Assembly: GCA_964552055.1 (NCBI GenBank)
Contig: CAZKFL010000002.1
Coordinates: forward strand, 43,849 to 107,848
DNA: 64,000 nucleotides
Source: VGMD01 sp964552055
GTDB taxonomy: Bacteria > Chlamydiota > Chlamydiia > Chlamydiales > 2-12-FULL-49-11
Reading direction: 5' to 3'
Position 1 is the stretch's first letter. The number at the start of each line of letters is the position of its first letter. This document shows positions 25,783 through 35,601 of the stretch, one piece after another. The notes below the pieces were generated by a model. The model did not search any database, was not told the origin of the DNA, and saw only the letters and a list, made by a program, of their open reading frames with translations. The translations under genes were made by a program, and so were the position numbers.

Positions 25783-28700
25783 TTAGAATTTTACCCCAAG
25801 CTGTGCAGAAAAGATCCCATCAAAATAATCATGAGATATTTCGGAGTCATAAAGAATTGTGAGAAAGGCTCTATCTTCACAAAAATTACCTGTAAAACTT
25901 ATACCGGGTGAAAAGAGGCTACGGTTTGGAAAATATCCAGACGATGTGAACGTAAGCCCATCTGTATCAATAAAACTTGCAACTGTATTTTCACCATTAA
26001 AACGTTCTTCAAAGACCCAGCTAAGTTTAATATCTGCAATAAGAGTGTTACGTTTGGAGACGTTGAAGCATTTGGCAAAACTTAGACCGAGTTCATTGCG
26101 GTACATTTGTGGATTTGTGGGGCGCACTTCTAGATTAAGGATGCCTGCGTTTTCTTCCGTAAAGCCATCTTCTTGACTAAGAATATAGTCCCCTGATTCA
26201 AAAGGTCTTAGTGTGTAACCTTTGAAAGAGAAATTCCAACCAATATCTAGATGAGCTAAGAGCTCAGTTCCATCATGCTTACTAATAGCTGTTTGATTAA
26301 CACCTGGAAACTTGATGTTTCTTGCTGCTTTATACACGTTCCAACCACCTAAAAGTGATGTGTTTAGGTATGGGCCGTTTCCGATAATTGATCCATAGAC
26401 ACCCAAGTAGCCGCTATAAATATTTCCATTTGCCTCACCATCTTCAAAGTGCACATTAGATGAGGTTCCTGCTCCCATGATTCCAATGTAGGTGCAATCA
26501 AAAAAATTGTAATCAATTCCGATCGAGCCGCCACCTGTTTTACTATGGTAACCGATTTGTGAATTGGTATCATCTATGAGTGAATCTTGATTGAGTCTGC
26601 TATAAAAGCCATCGATCCATACATAGAGAGGATTTTTATTTGTGCTGCATTTATGAATTGCGGAGCACTGCAGCTGATCCAAAAGTGTTTGAAATCTTGT
26701 GGAAATTGTGTCTCCCACTCTAATTCCAGCATTCTCTTGGACAATAGCAAACCCTTTTAGAAGAGATGGTAGCATCTGATTATAGGCAGTATTTAAATCT
26801 CCATTAGATAAATAAAAGAGATTATCAAGTTCGGGTGTCCAAGAGGATATATTGGAAAGGGAAATTGCATCTAAGATGGCAGCTACATTAGTTGCATTAG
26901 AACCAATTGCAACAGCCTTATAGGAAAGAACGCTCAATGTAAAATCAAGATTCTCAATTTGGGAGCCATCAACCACATATGTAGAATAACCAAAAGCTCT
27001 TTCTGGGAAAAAAACTGTATTTGTAAAAGTTCCGGTAATACCACCATCTGCATGTATTAGACGATATGTAGTATCTGGCGTGTAATTTCCAACTAGCGGC
27101 TCAATTTTTAACGTAGCACCCGGGTCAATGGTAATTGTTGAAGTAGAGATAATAGAATCAGAATCAGAAGGAGTCATTTCCATTTCGAGAACAGAGCCTG
27201 TTGCAAATGTATGTGGGCTTGTATAAGTAATTGTTCCAATACTATTTCCTGGAGCTACTGTTCCATAGGCAATTGAATTTCCAGAGACTATTCCATTACC
27301 TCGAAATTTTGCTCCAAACTCCACAATTAAGTCCGACTGTAGGGAACCGTTGAGAGAAAGTGTTCCAGAGTGAATATGCGTCGTTCCGGTGTAGCTATGG
27401 TTCCCTGTTAAATTCAGTAACCCTGTCCCCTCCTTTACAAGATCCCCACTTCCAGAAATAACACCCTCAAAAATCATATCATTATCATTACCAACTGTTA
27501 AAGTTGCTGTTCCAAGTTCTATATGGCCACCTCCAGAAAGAGATGAAATTGTATTATCATAACCATTGAGATGCACTATCCCAGAGCAATCTTTATCCAT
27601 ATTCAGAGTAGAATTTCGCGGAAAAATTTGAAAACCCTCAATTTGCAAAATGCCATCAAGGACTCTTGTTTCTCCAAAATAACTATGGCCTGAACCACTA
27701 AGGATTAAGGTGCCTGGACCTGATTTGATAAAATCTCCAGAGCCAGATACTGCGCCTGAAATAGTTAATTCATTTTCTGGATGAATTTTCGCAGTATTAA
27801 GCAATTGAATATCTTTTGTTAACGTAAAATTAGTACCTTTTGATTTTAGTATCCCATCATTTATGGTCATAATTGGAGAATTTCCGAGCGCAGACTCATT
27901 AGTAATTGTAAGGAGCCCTGAATCACAAATCTCTGTGATTCCGGAATATGAGTTAACTCCTGAAAGAACAAGTTCACCACTACCTTTTTTTATAAGACCG
28001 CCACTTCCTTCAATTGAACCAGCAAATGTTGCGCATGAGAGATCAGACGCAACTGTTAATGTACCGCTACCTAGAAGAACTTTACTGCCTAAATCACCTC
28101 TTAATGCAGGAATTGTATTACATGAATCATTTAAATCCAAAATGCCATGCGATCCAATAGAAATTATAGAATTTGGAGAGAGTGCATTTTCAAAGCCTGC
28201 TCTTATGCATCCGTTCTTTATGGATGTAATGCCACTATAGATATTATTTAATCCACTTAAAGTAAGTGTTTGGCTACCGGTTTTAATAATTCTGCCCATA
28301 AACGGAACAGATGTAATTGATCCGTTAAATTCTGCATCTTTATCTACATGAATAGAAAGTGTTGCTGCACTCAATTTAACAACACCAAAACCTTCTAAAC
28401 CTGCGATTTTATTATCATGATTTCGCAAATCAAGCACGCTTTCATCACTTGCTAAAATAACAGAAGAGTTTGGTGAAAAAGCGTAATCTACTCCTGCAGA
28501 AAAACATCCATTGCCAATTATAGTATATCCGCTATATGTATTGGATACTCCTGAAAGCTTAAATTCAGACTTACCTAATTTTATTAGATTTCCGGTGCCT
28601 GAAATTTGACCTTTAAAGCAACTTTCCTGCTCATTACCGAAAGTAAGCGATCCTCCGTCTAGAATAACACTGCCGCTCTCACCATATAAATTTGCAATTG

Positions 28701-30705
28701 TATTATCATAACCATTTAAGTGAATAGCGCCATCCAAGATAGTAACGCTTGAATTTTGCGAAAACGCATTTACATTACCTGCTTGTAACCTTCCGGAATG
28801 AATTCTAGTCTCACCACTGTATGTATTATTTGTTCCAGAAAGAGTCAGCGTTCCTAAACCTTGTTTAACAAGAGCGCCGCTACCAGAAATTGATCCAGAA
28901 TAAGTTTTTGAATCTGCATCACCTGTGATTAATGTGCCAGACCCTAAGAGACATAAGCCACTTCCGCTTAAATTTCCAATTGTATTCGAATACCCATTTA
29001 GATCAAGAGAACCTAACTCACCAATTTCTACTTTAGAAATGGGAGAAAATACATTGTTTTGCCCCGCAACAAGTCTGCCCGCTTCAATAAGAGTTTGCCC
29101 AAGATAGGAGTTATTTGACCCATACAGAATAAGCGTCCCACTTCCATCTTTAATTATGGCTCCAGATCCCAGAATAGATCCAAAGAAACCTGTTGAGACT
29201 TCTTCCCTTACTGTTAATGTAGATGCGCCAAGATGAACATTTCCACCATAGATTCCGCCACCACTTAAGCCGCCAATTGTGTTATTAAAACCACCAAGAT
29301 CTAGAATCGCACTTTCATTATTTTCAAAGTTGACTTCAGAGCTTTCAGAAAATGCATTGGAAGTACCCGCAATTAATTTCCCTGATTGGATTGACGTCAC
29401 CCCTGAATAGGAGTTGAGTCCTGAAAAACACATCTCACCTAATCCGGTTTTAACAATTCCGCCATTTCCGCTAATACTTCCTGAAAAATTAGCATCACTG
29501 TCATTGCCTCCAAACGCAAGCGCAGAGTTGTTGATATAAACCTTACCAGAACCTGTTAAGTTAGCAATTTCATTATCATAGCCGTTAAGTTCAAGGACAC
29601 CTTCGTCTGCAATAACAATTGTTGAATTCCGCGAGAATGCATCGGTTTCGATAGCGCGAAATGTTCCTCTCTGAATAAGTGTATCACCACTATATGTGTT
29701 ATTTGTACCCGCTAATTGGAATGAATCTAATGAGTCGAGGGTAATACCCCCTGTTCCAGAAACATCTCCAAAATAGATTGCGCTCGATGAGTTTATAAGA
29801 TTTAGTCTTCCGGAGCCTAAAAAAACCTTTCCAAACCCTGATAAACTCGAGATTGTATTTGTATATCCATTACAATCAAGTATTGCGCCATTTTCAGCAC
29901 TTAGACAAATAGTCGAGTCCGGAGAAAAAACATCATCGTCGCCAGCCCTTAAAACGCCATCTACAATTAGCGTCTCTCCCCTATAGCTATTAGACCCAAG
30001 TAAAGTCATCACAGACGGGCTGCTCTTAACAATTCCACCTAACCCGAAAATTCCACCTAGAAAATTTGAGTCGCTACTGCCCGCAATTGTCAGGACACCT
30101 TCTCCTAACACAACATTTCCATCACCGGTTAAGCTAGCAACTGTATTGTCATAAGAATTTAAATCAAGAGATTGACCTAGATTAATAAAGATCTGAGAAT
30201 TTGGAGAAAATGCATTAGCAACTCCTGCTTGAAGGACTCCAGACTCTATAATTGTTAATCCTGAATAGGTGTTTCTATCAGAATTAAGCGTTAAAACACT
30301 CGCGCCAATTTTAACTAAATCACCAGATCCTTGAAATGATCCGTCGCAAGTAAGTATTCCCCGCGTATCTATTGCACCTTCATTTAAAAGATAAAAGTCC
30401 CTAGAAGTTTTAAAACTGCCAACTATTATTAACTTCGCGTTATCTAAAGTGACAGGAAACTCAGGCAATCCCAAATTCAAATCGTTTGTAATAGAGATTG
30501 CGCCACCACCAATAATTGTTGTAGGGCCTGAATACTTATTTAAATTCAAAAGAGTGAGAACACCGCTTCCAGCCTTTAACAACCCTTCTGTACCTGACAA
30601 AGCTTCATGTACAGTAATATCAGAATCAGTTTCCCAAATAAGGGGGCCTGCAAGAAGGTGTAAACTTAAAAAACTAAAGCAAAGATAAAAATTTTTTGTT
30701 TCCAT
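25783..30705 (-). CDS. Autotransporter with about 12 PATR-type beta-helix repeats
   Basis: 1640 aa. Signal peptide 1-19 (METKNFYLCFSFLSLHLLA), then a passenger built of about 12 units of about 95-100 residues. Each has the core GxLxKxGxGxLxLSGxNxYSGxTxIxxGxLxAG (autotransporter-associated beta-strand repeat) followed by a segment like LDLNGYDNTIxxLSGxG-x-VxLGxxxLTxG. After a linker (about residue 1150 onward, with tandem GxL strands and a helical IDAISL stretch) the C-terminal about 280 residues form a type V barrel, ending in FSAQLGVKF with the terminal Phe. It is a surface protein that may adhere to or bind host cells. Chlamydia Pmp proteins use GGAI/FxxN repeats, which I do not see. Repeat variation makes this region prone to length change. 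Confidence 0.9.
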   Translation of the reverse strand: METKNFYLCFSFLSLHLLAGPLIWETDSDITVHEALSGTEGLLKAGSGVLTLLNLNKYSGPTTIIGGGAISITNDLNLGLPEFPVTLDNAKLIIVGSFKTSRDFYLLNEGAIDTRGILTCDGSFQGSGDLVKIGASVLTLNSDRNTYSGLTIIESGVLQAGVANAFSPNSQIFINLGQSLDLNSYDNTVASLTGDGNVVLGEGVLTIAGSSDSNFLGGIFGLGGIVKSSPSVMTLLGSNSYRGETLIVDGVLRAGDDDVFSPDSTICLSAENGAILDCNGYTNTISSLSGFGKVFLGSGRLNLINSSSAIYFGDVSGTGGITLDSLDSFQLAGTNNTYSGDTLIQRGTFRAIETDAFSRNSTIVIADEGVLELNGYDNEIANLTGSGKVYINNSALAFGGNDSDANFSGSISGNGGIVKTGLGEMCFSGLNSYSGVTSIQSGKLIAGTSNAFSESSEVNFENNESAILDLGGFNNTIGGLSGGGIYGGNVHLGASTLTVREEVSTGFFGSILGSGAIIKDGSGTLILYGSNNSYLGQTLIEAGRLVAGQNNVFSPISKVEIGELGSLDLNGYSNTIGNLSGSGLCLLGSGTLITGDADSKTYSGSISGSGALVKQGLGTLTLSGTNNTYSGETRIHSGRLQAGNVNAFSQNSSVTILDGAIHLNGYDNTIANLYGESGSVILDGGSLTFGNEQESCFKGQISGTGNLIKLGKSEFKLSGVSNTYSGYTIIGNGCFSAGVDYAFSPNSSVILASDESVLDLRNHDNKIAGLEGFGVVKLSAATLSIHVDKDAEFNGSITSVPFMGRIIKTGSQTLTLSGLNNIYSGITSIKNGCIRAGFENALSPNSIISIGSHGILDLNDSCNTIPALRGDLGSKVLLGSGTLTVASDLSCATFAGSIEGSGGLIKKGSGELVLSGVNSYSGITEICDSGLLTITNESALGNSPIMTINDGILKSKGTNFTLTKDIQLLNTAKIHPENELTISGAVSGSGDFIKSGPGTLILSGSGHSYFGETRVLDGILQIEGFQIFPRNSTLNMDKDCSGIVHLNGYDNTISSLSGGGHIELGTATLTVGNDNDMIFEGVISGSGDLVKEGTGLLNLTGNHSYTGTTHIHSGTLSLNGSLQSDLIVEFGAKFRGNGIVSGNSIAYGTVAPGNSIGTITYTSPHTFATGSVLEMEMTPSDSDSIISTSTITIDPGATLKIEPLVGNYTPDTTYRLIHADGGITGTFTNTVFFPERAFGYSTYVVDGSQIENLDFTLSVLSYKAVAIGSNATNVAAILDAISLSNISSWTPELDNLFYLSNGDLNTAYNQMLPSLLKGFAIVQENAGIRVGDTISTRFQTLLDQLQCSAIHKCSTNKNPLYVWIDGFYSRLNQDSLIDDTNSQIGYHSKTGGGSIGIDYNFFDCTYIGIMGAGTSSNVHFEDGEANGNIYSGYLGVYGSIIGNGPYLNTSLLGGWNVYKAARNIKFPGVNQTAISKHDGTELLAHLDIGWNFSFKGYTLRPFESGDYILSQEDGFTEENAGILNLEVRPTNPQMYRNELGLSFAKCFNVSKRNTLIADIKLSWVFEERFNGENTVASFIDTDGLTFTSSGYFPNRSLFSPGISFTGNFCEDRAFLTILYDSEISHDYFDGIFSAQLGVKF

Positions 30706-30731
30706 ATTTTTTCTATACCAATCCTAAAATA

Positions 30732-31712
30732 TTAGAGCAACCACCAACAGGCAAGACTTAAATAAATAGCAGTTGTAATTGTATCCACAAACATTAGGAC
30801 AATTGGACCGGATGCTATTTTTGGGTCTAATTTTATAGCTTTAAGTATAAATGGGACTAAAACACCAATGATGGCGCTCACAATCACCGAAATTATAATC
30901 CCGGCCCCAATAACAACAGCTGGCCCCCAACCATCTCCCCATAAAATGGCTAATGATCCAATGATTATACCACAAGAAATAGCGATCAATATGAAAATTT
31001 TTGACTCCTTTCCCAGATAAGAGCCTAATTTCTTCCAAAAATTTGCATGTTTACTAATTTCATGCATGCTTTGTGTCATTGCTTGCATTGATATAGACTC
31101 TGAAAGAGAAAGCACAAGAGGAATAAACATTGCAAGCACTATAGCTTTAAGGAGGATGTCTTGATAAAAATTAGAAATTACCGCACAAAGTAGACCACCA
31201 ATCATATTACAAAACATCCAAGGAGCTCTCGTAATATATTTTTTTATAGTTGATTGCTTATCGTCTAACTCAACTACAAAACCTAGAGTTTGAAAGACTT
31301 GATCTCTTTTTAAATAAGTGTCTAGTTCAATTGCTTCGTCAAAATAGTCTTGAATATCGATAACACCTAAAAATATCCCTTTTTCCACAACTGGAAGGGC
31401 AAGTAAATGATACTTTTGCATAAGCAAAAATGCCTCTCGCATTGTGTGGTGACCGTGAACTACCCGAATTTTTGTATTTAAAAGATTTGCTAGGGGAGTA
31501 TTTGCTTCTCTTATTAACAAATCGCGCGTGCTTACGAAACCTAAAAGAGATTCATCACTATCTACAACGTAAAAATAGTAAATGTTTGGATCAATCACAT
31601 TCATCTTACGGATGCGCGTAATTGCCTCATCTACAGTTAGATCAACTGATAATAAGAGGTCTACTTTTTTAGCTCTACTAGAAACTTTGTCTTCAAGATC
31701 ATCTCTTTCCAT
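30732..31712 (-). CDS. mgtE: MgtE-type magnesium transporter without the N-terminal domain
   Basis: 326 aa. Residues 15-140 form two CBS domains (VDLTVDEAITRIRK..., VVHGHHTMREAFLLMQKYHL), followed by five transmembrane helices (170-326) with the MgtE signature near the end (DPKIASGPIVLMFVDTITTAIYLS). Full-length MgtE carries about 120 extra residues, the N domain that with the CBS pair gates the channel by sensing cytosolic magnesium. Here it is missing, and only 55 bp separate the start from the divergent methyltransferase gene, so it was not lost by mis-annotation. Probable magnesium or cobalt import; regulation is likely altered. Confidence 0.85.
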   Translation of the reverse strand: MERDDLEDKVSSRAKKVDLLLSVDLTVDEAITRIRKMNVIDPNIYYFYVVDSDESLLGFVSTRDLLIREANTPLANLLNTKIRVVHGHHTMREAFLLMQKYHLLALPVVEKGIFLGVIDIQDYFDEAIELDTYLKRDQVFQTLGFVVELDDKQSTIKKYITRAPWMFCNMIGGLLCAVISNFYQDILLKAIVLAMFIPLVLSLSESISMQAMTQSMHEISKHANFWKKLGSYLGKESKIFILIAISCGIIIGSLAILWGDGWGPAVVIGAGIIISVIVSAIIGVLVPFILKAIKLDPKIASGPIVLMFVDTITTAIYLSLACWWLL

Positions 31713-31767
31713 ACTTTTCTGTTATATAGTATTGGATTTAATTGAGCAAAATTTTTAAACTAATAGA

Positions 31768-32505
31768 ATGAGTTGGGAGCAAGTAGCACATTCATATGAT
31801 AAAATTGTAGGCAAAGAGGGGCACTACTTCCACCAACATGTCATCATGCCAAATTTGACTAAATTATTTCATTTTGAAAAGCATGCCACCCCAAAACTTC
31901 TTGATCTTGGTTGCGGTCAAGGCTTTCTGCAAGAGCATCTACCTAAGTCTGTAGGATATACAGGTATCGATGCATCAAAATCGCTTATTGCTTTAGCCAA
32001 ACAAAAAAGAAAAGGTACATTTGAAGTTCATGATTTAACAAAACCCTTATCTTTAAAAGAAAAAAAGTTTACTCATATCACACTCATTTTATCTCTTCAG
32101 AATATGGGGCCACCTGATGTAGTACTTAAGAGCGCAAAAGACCACCTCGCTGAAAATGGAAAGATTTTTATCGTACTAAATCACCCGTGTTTTAGAATTC
32201 CGAGACAAACTAGTTGGGGAATAGATGAGGCAAAAAAAATTCAATTTAGACGGATTGACAGGTATTTAACACCCCTTATTATACCTATTGCTATGGCCCC
32301 TAGTAAAAAAGAAGATTCTGAAATGACTTCATCCTACCATTATCCAATCTCCACCTATATTAACATATTAGGAAGTCTTTCTCTTGGTGTTACGCATATG
32401 GAAGAGTGGATTTCCGATAAGGACAGCACAGGGAAATTTGCCAAAATGGAAAACAGAAGCCGTGATGAAATCCCTTTATTTTTACTTATAGAAGCGAGCT
32501 CTTAA
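31768..32505 (+). CDS. SAM-dependent class I methyltransferase
   Basis: 245 aa. Motif I LLDLGCGQGFLQEHLP, motif II-like YTGIDASKSLIALAKQ and motif IV region THITLILSLQNMGPPDVVL define a Rossmann methyltransferase of the UbiE/TehB-like type; MSWEQVAHSYDKIVGKEGHYFHQ is the usual N-terminal lid. Substrate unknown. The ATG has no good ribosome binding site; a TTGGAT-N18-TAAACT pair lies 6 nt before it (31732-31761), so it may also be leaderless. It lies three bases upstream of glmS and may be co-transcribed. Confidence 0.85.
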   Translation: MSWEQVAHSYDKIVGKEGHYFHQHVIMPNLTKLFHFEKHATPKLLDLGCGQGFLQEHLPKSVGYTGIDASKSLIALAKQKRKGTFEVHDLTKPLSLKEKKFTHITLILSLQNMGPPDVVLKSAKDHLAENGKIFIVLNHPCFRIPRQTSWGIDEAKKIQFRRIDRYLTPLIIPIAMAPSKKEDSEMTSSYHYPISTYINILGSLSLGVTHMEEWISDKDSTGKFAKMENRSRDEIPLFLLIEASS

Positions 32506-32508
32506 CCT

Positions 32509-34353
32509 ATGTGCGGCATTTATGGTCATATCAAGCGAGGCGGCACAAAAAACTCAGCAGAAGCTTGTATTGATGGGCTTAAAAGGCTTGAATACAGAGG
32601 TTATGATTCTGCAGGAATTGCGGGAATTCATAAAGGGAAAATTGTTTCGTTTAAAACTGTCGGAAAAGTAAAGAGTTTAGACAAAGTTATTTGTGAGCAG
32701 AAACTCAGTCTAGAAATGGCGATTGCTCATACAAGATGGGCAACTCATGGTGGAATTACAGAAATCAATGCTCATCCCCATTATGATCAAGCGAAAGCCC
32801 TCGCAATTGTTCATAATGGAATTATAGAGAATTACCAAGAGATAAAATCGAGACTAATTAAAGAAGGGATTGTTTTTCTTTCCGAAACTGATAGTGAAGT
32901 AATTAGTCAGCTGATCTCACACCACTATAAGGGTGATATTCATGAAGCTCTTCAAAAAACATTACCCGAACTCGATGGCTCTTATGCAATTGCGCTAATT
33001 CACAAAGATCATCCTGATACAATATTAGCCGCAACAAAGGGCTCTTCACTTGCAATAGGCGTCTGTAAAGAAAGCAATGACATCTTCATCTCTTCTGATA
33101 GCAATGCCTTTACAGGAAGATCATTAGATGTCTTATACCTCTTTGATGATGAACATGCAGTGGTAACCGAAAGTGTAATAGAGGTCTATAATGCATCAGG
33201 AATTAAATTAGTTAAACAACTAGAAGTCATAAATCTGGATGAAATAGCCGCATCTAAGGATGGATACGATCACTTTCTTTTAAAAGAGATTCACGAGCAA
33301 CCATTATCTGTTATGAGAGCTTTTGAAAACAGACTTGATTTTAAAAACGGCACAGCAATCTTTGAAGAATTGATGCTCTCAAAAGAAATCCTAAAAACAA
33401 CTACCCGAATTCTTATTTTAGCTTGCGGATCTTCGTATCATGCAGGGTGCATAGCAAAGCAAGTTTTTGAAACTTATGCAAAAATCCCCACAGAAGTTGA
33501 AATTGCCTCAGAGTTTAGATATCGGTCTCCAATTATTTCCCCGAACACCTTAGTAATTGCTATTAGCCAGTCCGGAGAAACAGCAGACACTTTAGCTGCA
33601 GTTAAAGAAGCTAAAGCTTCTGGAGCCCCTGTTATTGCGCTTTGCAATGTAAAGAGATCTTCACTTTCAAGGTCTGCAACAGCAACACTATGGCTCAACG
33701 CAGGACCTGAAATTAGTGTCTGCTCAACAAAAGCCTTCACAAGCCAACTTTCACTTCTTATGCTTTTAGCATTAAAAATCGCAAGACTTCGTGATTTAGA
33801 CTTAGAGGGAGGTAAGGTTTTTCTCAGTCACATGAAAGATCTCCCTAGTCAAATCGGTTCCATTCTATCTAAAACAGCAGAAATTGAAACGCTTGCAAAA
33901 AAGTATTCCTCATTTAAACAGTTTTTCTTTATTGGCCGTAACTACATGTATCCAACCTGCCTAGAGGCAGCATTAAAGCTTAAAGAAATTTCCTATATAA
34001 ACGCCTCCGGTTATCCTGCAGGTGAAATGAAACACGGTCCAATTGCACTTATTTCCAAAGAACTTGCAACCGTTGCATTTTGCGGCAATGCACATACATT
34101 TGATAAATTGTTGAGCAACCTTATGGAAATTAAAGCGCGCGGCGGCCCCATCCTCGCTTTTGCGCCATATGGCTTTACAGAAATACTCTCGATTACAAAT
34201 GATGTGGTTTTTTTACCAAAGGAAATTTCAGATCCTTTCGCCCCCATTCCTTACTCAATTGCCGGTCAATTACTTGCCTATTATATTGCAAAAATTCTTG
34301 GAACAGACATTGATCAACCAAGAAATCTTGCCAAATCGGTAACCGTCGAATGA
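32509..34353 (+). CDS. glmS: Glucosamine-fructose-6-phosphate aminotransferase
   Basis: 614 aa, full length. Converts fructose-6-phosphate and glutamine to glucosamine-6-phosphate, the entry to amino-sugars for LPS and other glycoconjugates. N-terminal class II glutaminase domain starts with the nucleophile Cys2 (MCGIYGHI), with RWATHGG and GIIENYQEI; two SIS domains follow (ILACGSSYHAG, ISQSGETADTLAA, SASGYPAGEMKHGPIALI) and the C-terminal AKSVTVE closes the sequence. It lies just downstream of a methyltransferase and overlaps the next gene by four bases. Confidence 0.97.
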   Translation: MCGIYGHIKRGGTKNSAEACIDGLKRLEYRGYDSAGIAGIHKGKIVSFKTVGKVKSLDKVICEQKLSLEMAIAHTRWATHGGITEINAHPHYDQAKALAIVHNGIIENYQEIKSRLIKEGIVFLSETDSEVISQLISHHYKGDIHEALQKTLPELDGSYAIALIHKDHPDTILAATKGSSLAIGVCKESNDIFISSDSNAFTGRSLDVLYLFDDEHAVVTESVIEVYNASGIKLVKQLEVINLDEIAASKDGYDHFLLKEIHEQPLSVMRAFENRLDFKNGTAIFEELMLSKEILKTTTRILILACGSSYHAGCIAKQVFETYAKIPTEVEIASEFRYRSPIISPNTLVIAISQSGETADTLAAVKEAKASGAPVIALCNVKRSSLSRSATATLWLNAGPEISVCSTKAFTSQLSLLMLLALKIARLRDLDLEGGKVFLSHMKDLPSQIGSILSKTAEIETLAKKYSSFKQFFFIGRNYMYPTCLEAALKLKEISYINASGYPAGEMKHGPIALISKELATVAFCGNAHTFDKLLSNLMEIKARGGPILAFAPYGFTEILSITNDVVFLPKEISDPFAPIPYSIAGQLLAYYIAKILGTDIDQPRNLAKSVTVE

Positions 34354-35183
34354 AGGCATTTTTTAGCATTTTAATCCTTCTTGGCATTTTTGCTTTTTTT
34401 CTTCCGGAACTTCTCTCCACAGAAATAGGGAATAAAATTCTAAAAATCCAGATGGCAAAAAAAACAGGGATTGAAATCACCTCTGCAAAATTTTCCTGGA
34501 TGGGTCCACAAATCCTACAAGGGCTAACTTTCAAATCCGGCACAAAAAAAATCACCGCGACATCCCTCATCTTTCAAAACAAAGAATTCCTCCTATCGGA
34601 ACTTGAAATTTGGATAGGTGGCCACCATCTAAAAGGAGATCAAATTGCTCTTGATATCGGAAAAGATGCCCACGTATCACTCTTTTCACCTCTAGAAAAA
34701 TCACACCTACCTAACATGACCCTAAGAATGGGAAAGCTCATCTGGCAAAATTTTGGCACCTTAAAAGACCTTTTTTCTATACTCCAACTCAAAATCAGAG
34801 TCGATTCCGAAATTTCCATCCTATTTCAAGACGCCCCTTGCAGCTTTAAAAACGGGGTGCTCAACTTTGATCGAACCGAATTTCTTGTGGATGACACCTA
34901 TCAATTTTCCCTCTGGAAAGACATCGACTTTGCAAATAACGAATACAACTTATTTCTAGGAATCCCCGCAATTACCATCCAAAAAGTCCTTGATATGCAC
35001 AACCTCCCGCCCTCCTACACAATCCCCATGCGCCTCACGGGCCCCTTAGATGACCCAATCCTCCATAAATCAACCGCCCTTAAAACCATTGCTAAGCTTC
35101 TCCTTCTTCAGCAGGTCCCATTAGCTCCTATCCCCACATTGAAGCCAACGCCCCCCATCCGCTACCCTCTCCCCTGGCACTAA
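34350..35183 (+). CDS. Small AsmA-like membrane-anchored protein
   Basis: 277 aa, overlapping glmS by four bases (ATGA), so probably translated with it. N-terminal signal/anchor (MKAFFSILILLGIFAFFLPELL) is followed by an AsmA-type N-terminal module (IGNKILKIQMAKKTGIEITSAKFSWMGPQILQGLTF) and a C-terminal stretch (IPMRLTGPLDDPILHKST) like the tail of AsmA-domain proteins, but shorter than usual. AsmA-like proteins are anchored in the inner membrane and bridge to the outer membrane, moving phospholipids. This family link is from pattern only, and the coupling to GlmS is suggestive. Confidence 0.55.
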   Translation: MKAFFSILILLGIFAFFLPELLSTEIGNKILKIQMAKKTGIEITSAKFSWMGPQILQGLTFKSGTKKITATSLIFQNKEFLLSELEIWIGGHHLKGDQIALDIGKDAHVSLFSPLEKSHLPNMTLRMGKLIWQNFGTLKDLFSILQLKIRVDSEISILFQDAPCSFKNGVLNFDRTEFLVDDTYQFSLWKDIDFANNEYNLFLGIPAITIQKVLDMHNLPPSYTIPMRLTGPLDDPILHKSTALKTIAKLLLLQQVPLAPIPTLKPTPPIRYPLPWH

Positions 35184-35601
35184 AAAATTCAGCGCGGCGA
35201 AAAAATATTGCAATAGGTATGCTTGATGATCAGAATAAACAAAATCTCAACGCTTAATTCTTTTCAGCTCTAATCATAAGAAGTGACGTATGTAATCGCG
35301 CGTTATACTGCTCGTGATTCAAAAATTGGTTTTATCTTCGTTATAAATACCCATCTTTAAATTTGTCTCGTGTCCCACTAAAAGTATCCACAGGACACTT
35401 TTTTTAACGCGGGCCCCTTCTAGTGCAAATAGCACTTTGCCTGAGGTAGCGGCATCGGCTAATTTAAATTTGGGCATTTCTGACCCCTAAAATTCCCAAT
35501 TTTCGAACCCCTCTCAGTATACGCACAGAAACTCTACATATTTATTATCAATAAGTTATATATATATATCAATGTAAAATAAAATCAAAAAAGAGGATTT
35601 T
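35184..35601. other. Noncoding stretch, weak hairpins, possible IS remnant
   Basis: 418 bases without a credible gene. A stem GTGTCC/GGACAC (35370-35400 region) is followed by seven Ts and might end transcription of the glmS operon. A second small hairpin AGTGC/GCACT lies near 35423. The stretch around 35470-35515 has repeated TGACCCC/GAACCCC-type motifs that recall IS21-type ends, but there is no transposase. The last 60 bases are very AT-rich and precede the next start. Confidence 0.3.

Noticed and set aside
27863..28240. 125-aa open frame on the plus strand
   Set aside because: Antisense to the repetitive autotransporter passenger, whose repeats create long mirror frames.
35370..35410. 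Strong terminator after the glmS operon
   Set aside because: Stem is only 6 bp with a 17-nt loop; kept as a weak possibility only.
35184..35601. Insertion sequence
   Set aside because: No transposase and no clear terminal repeats; the TGACCCC-like motifs are not enough.
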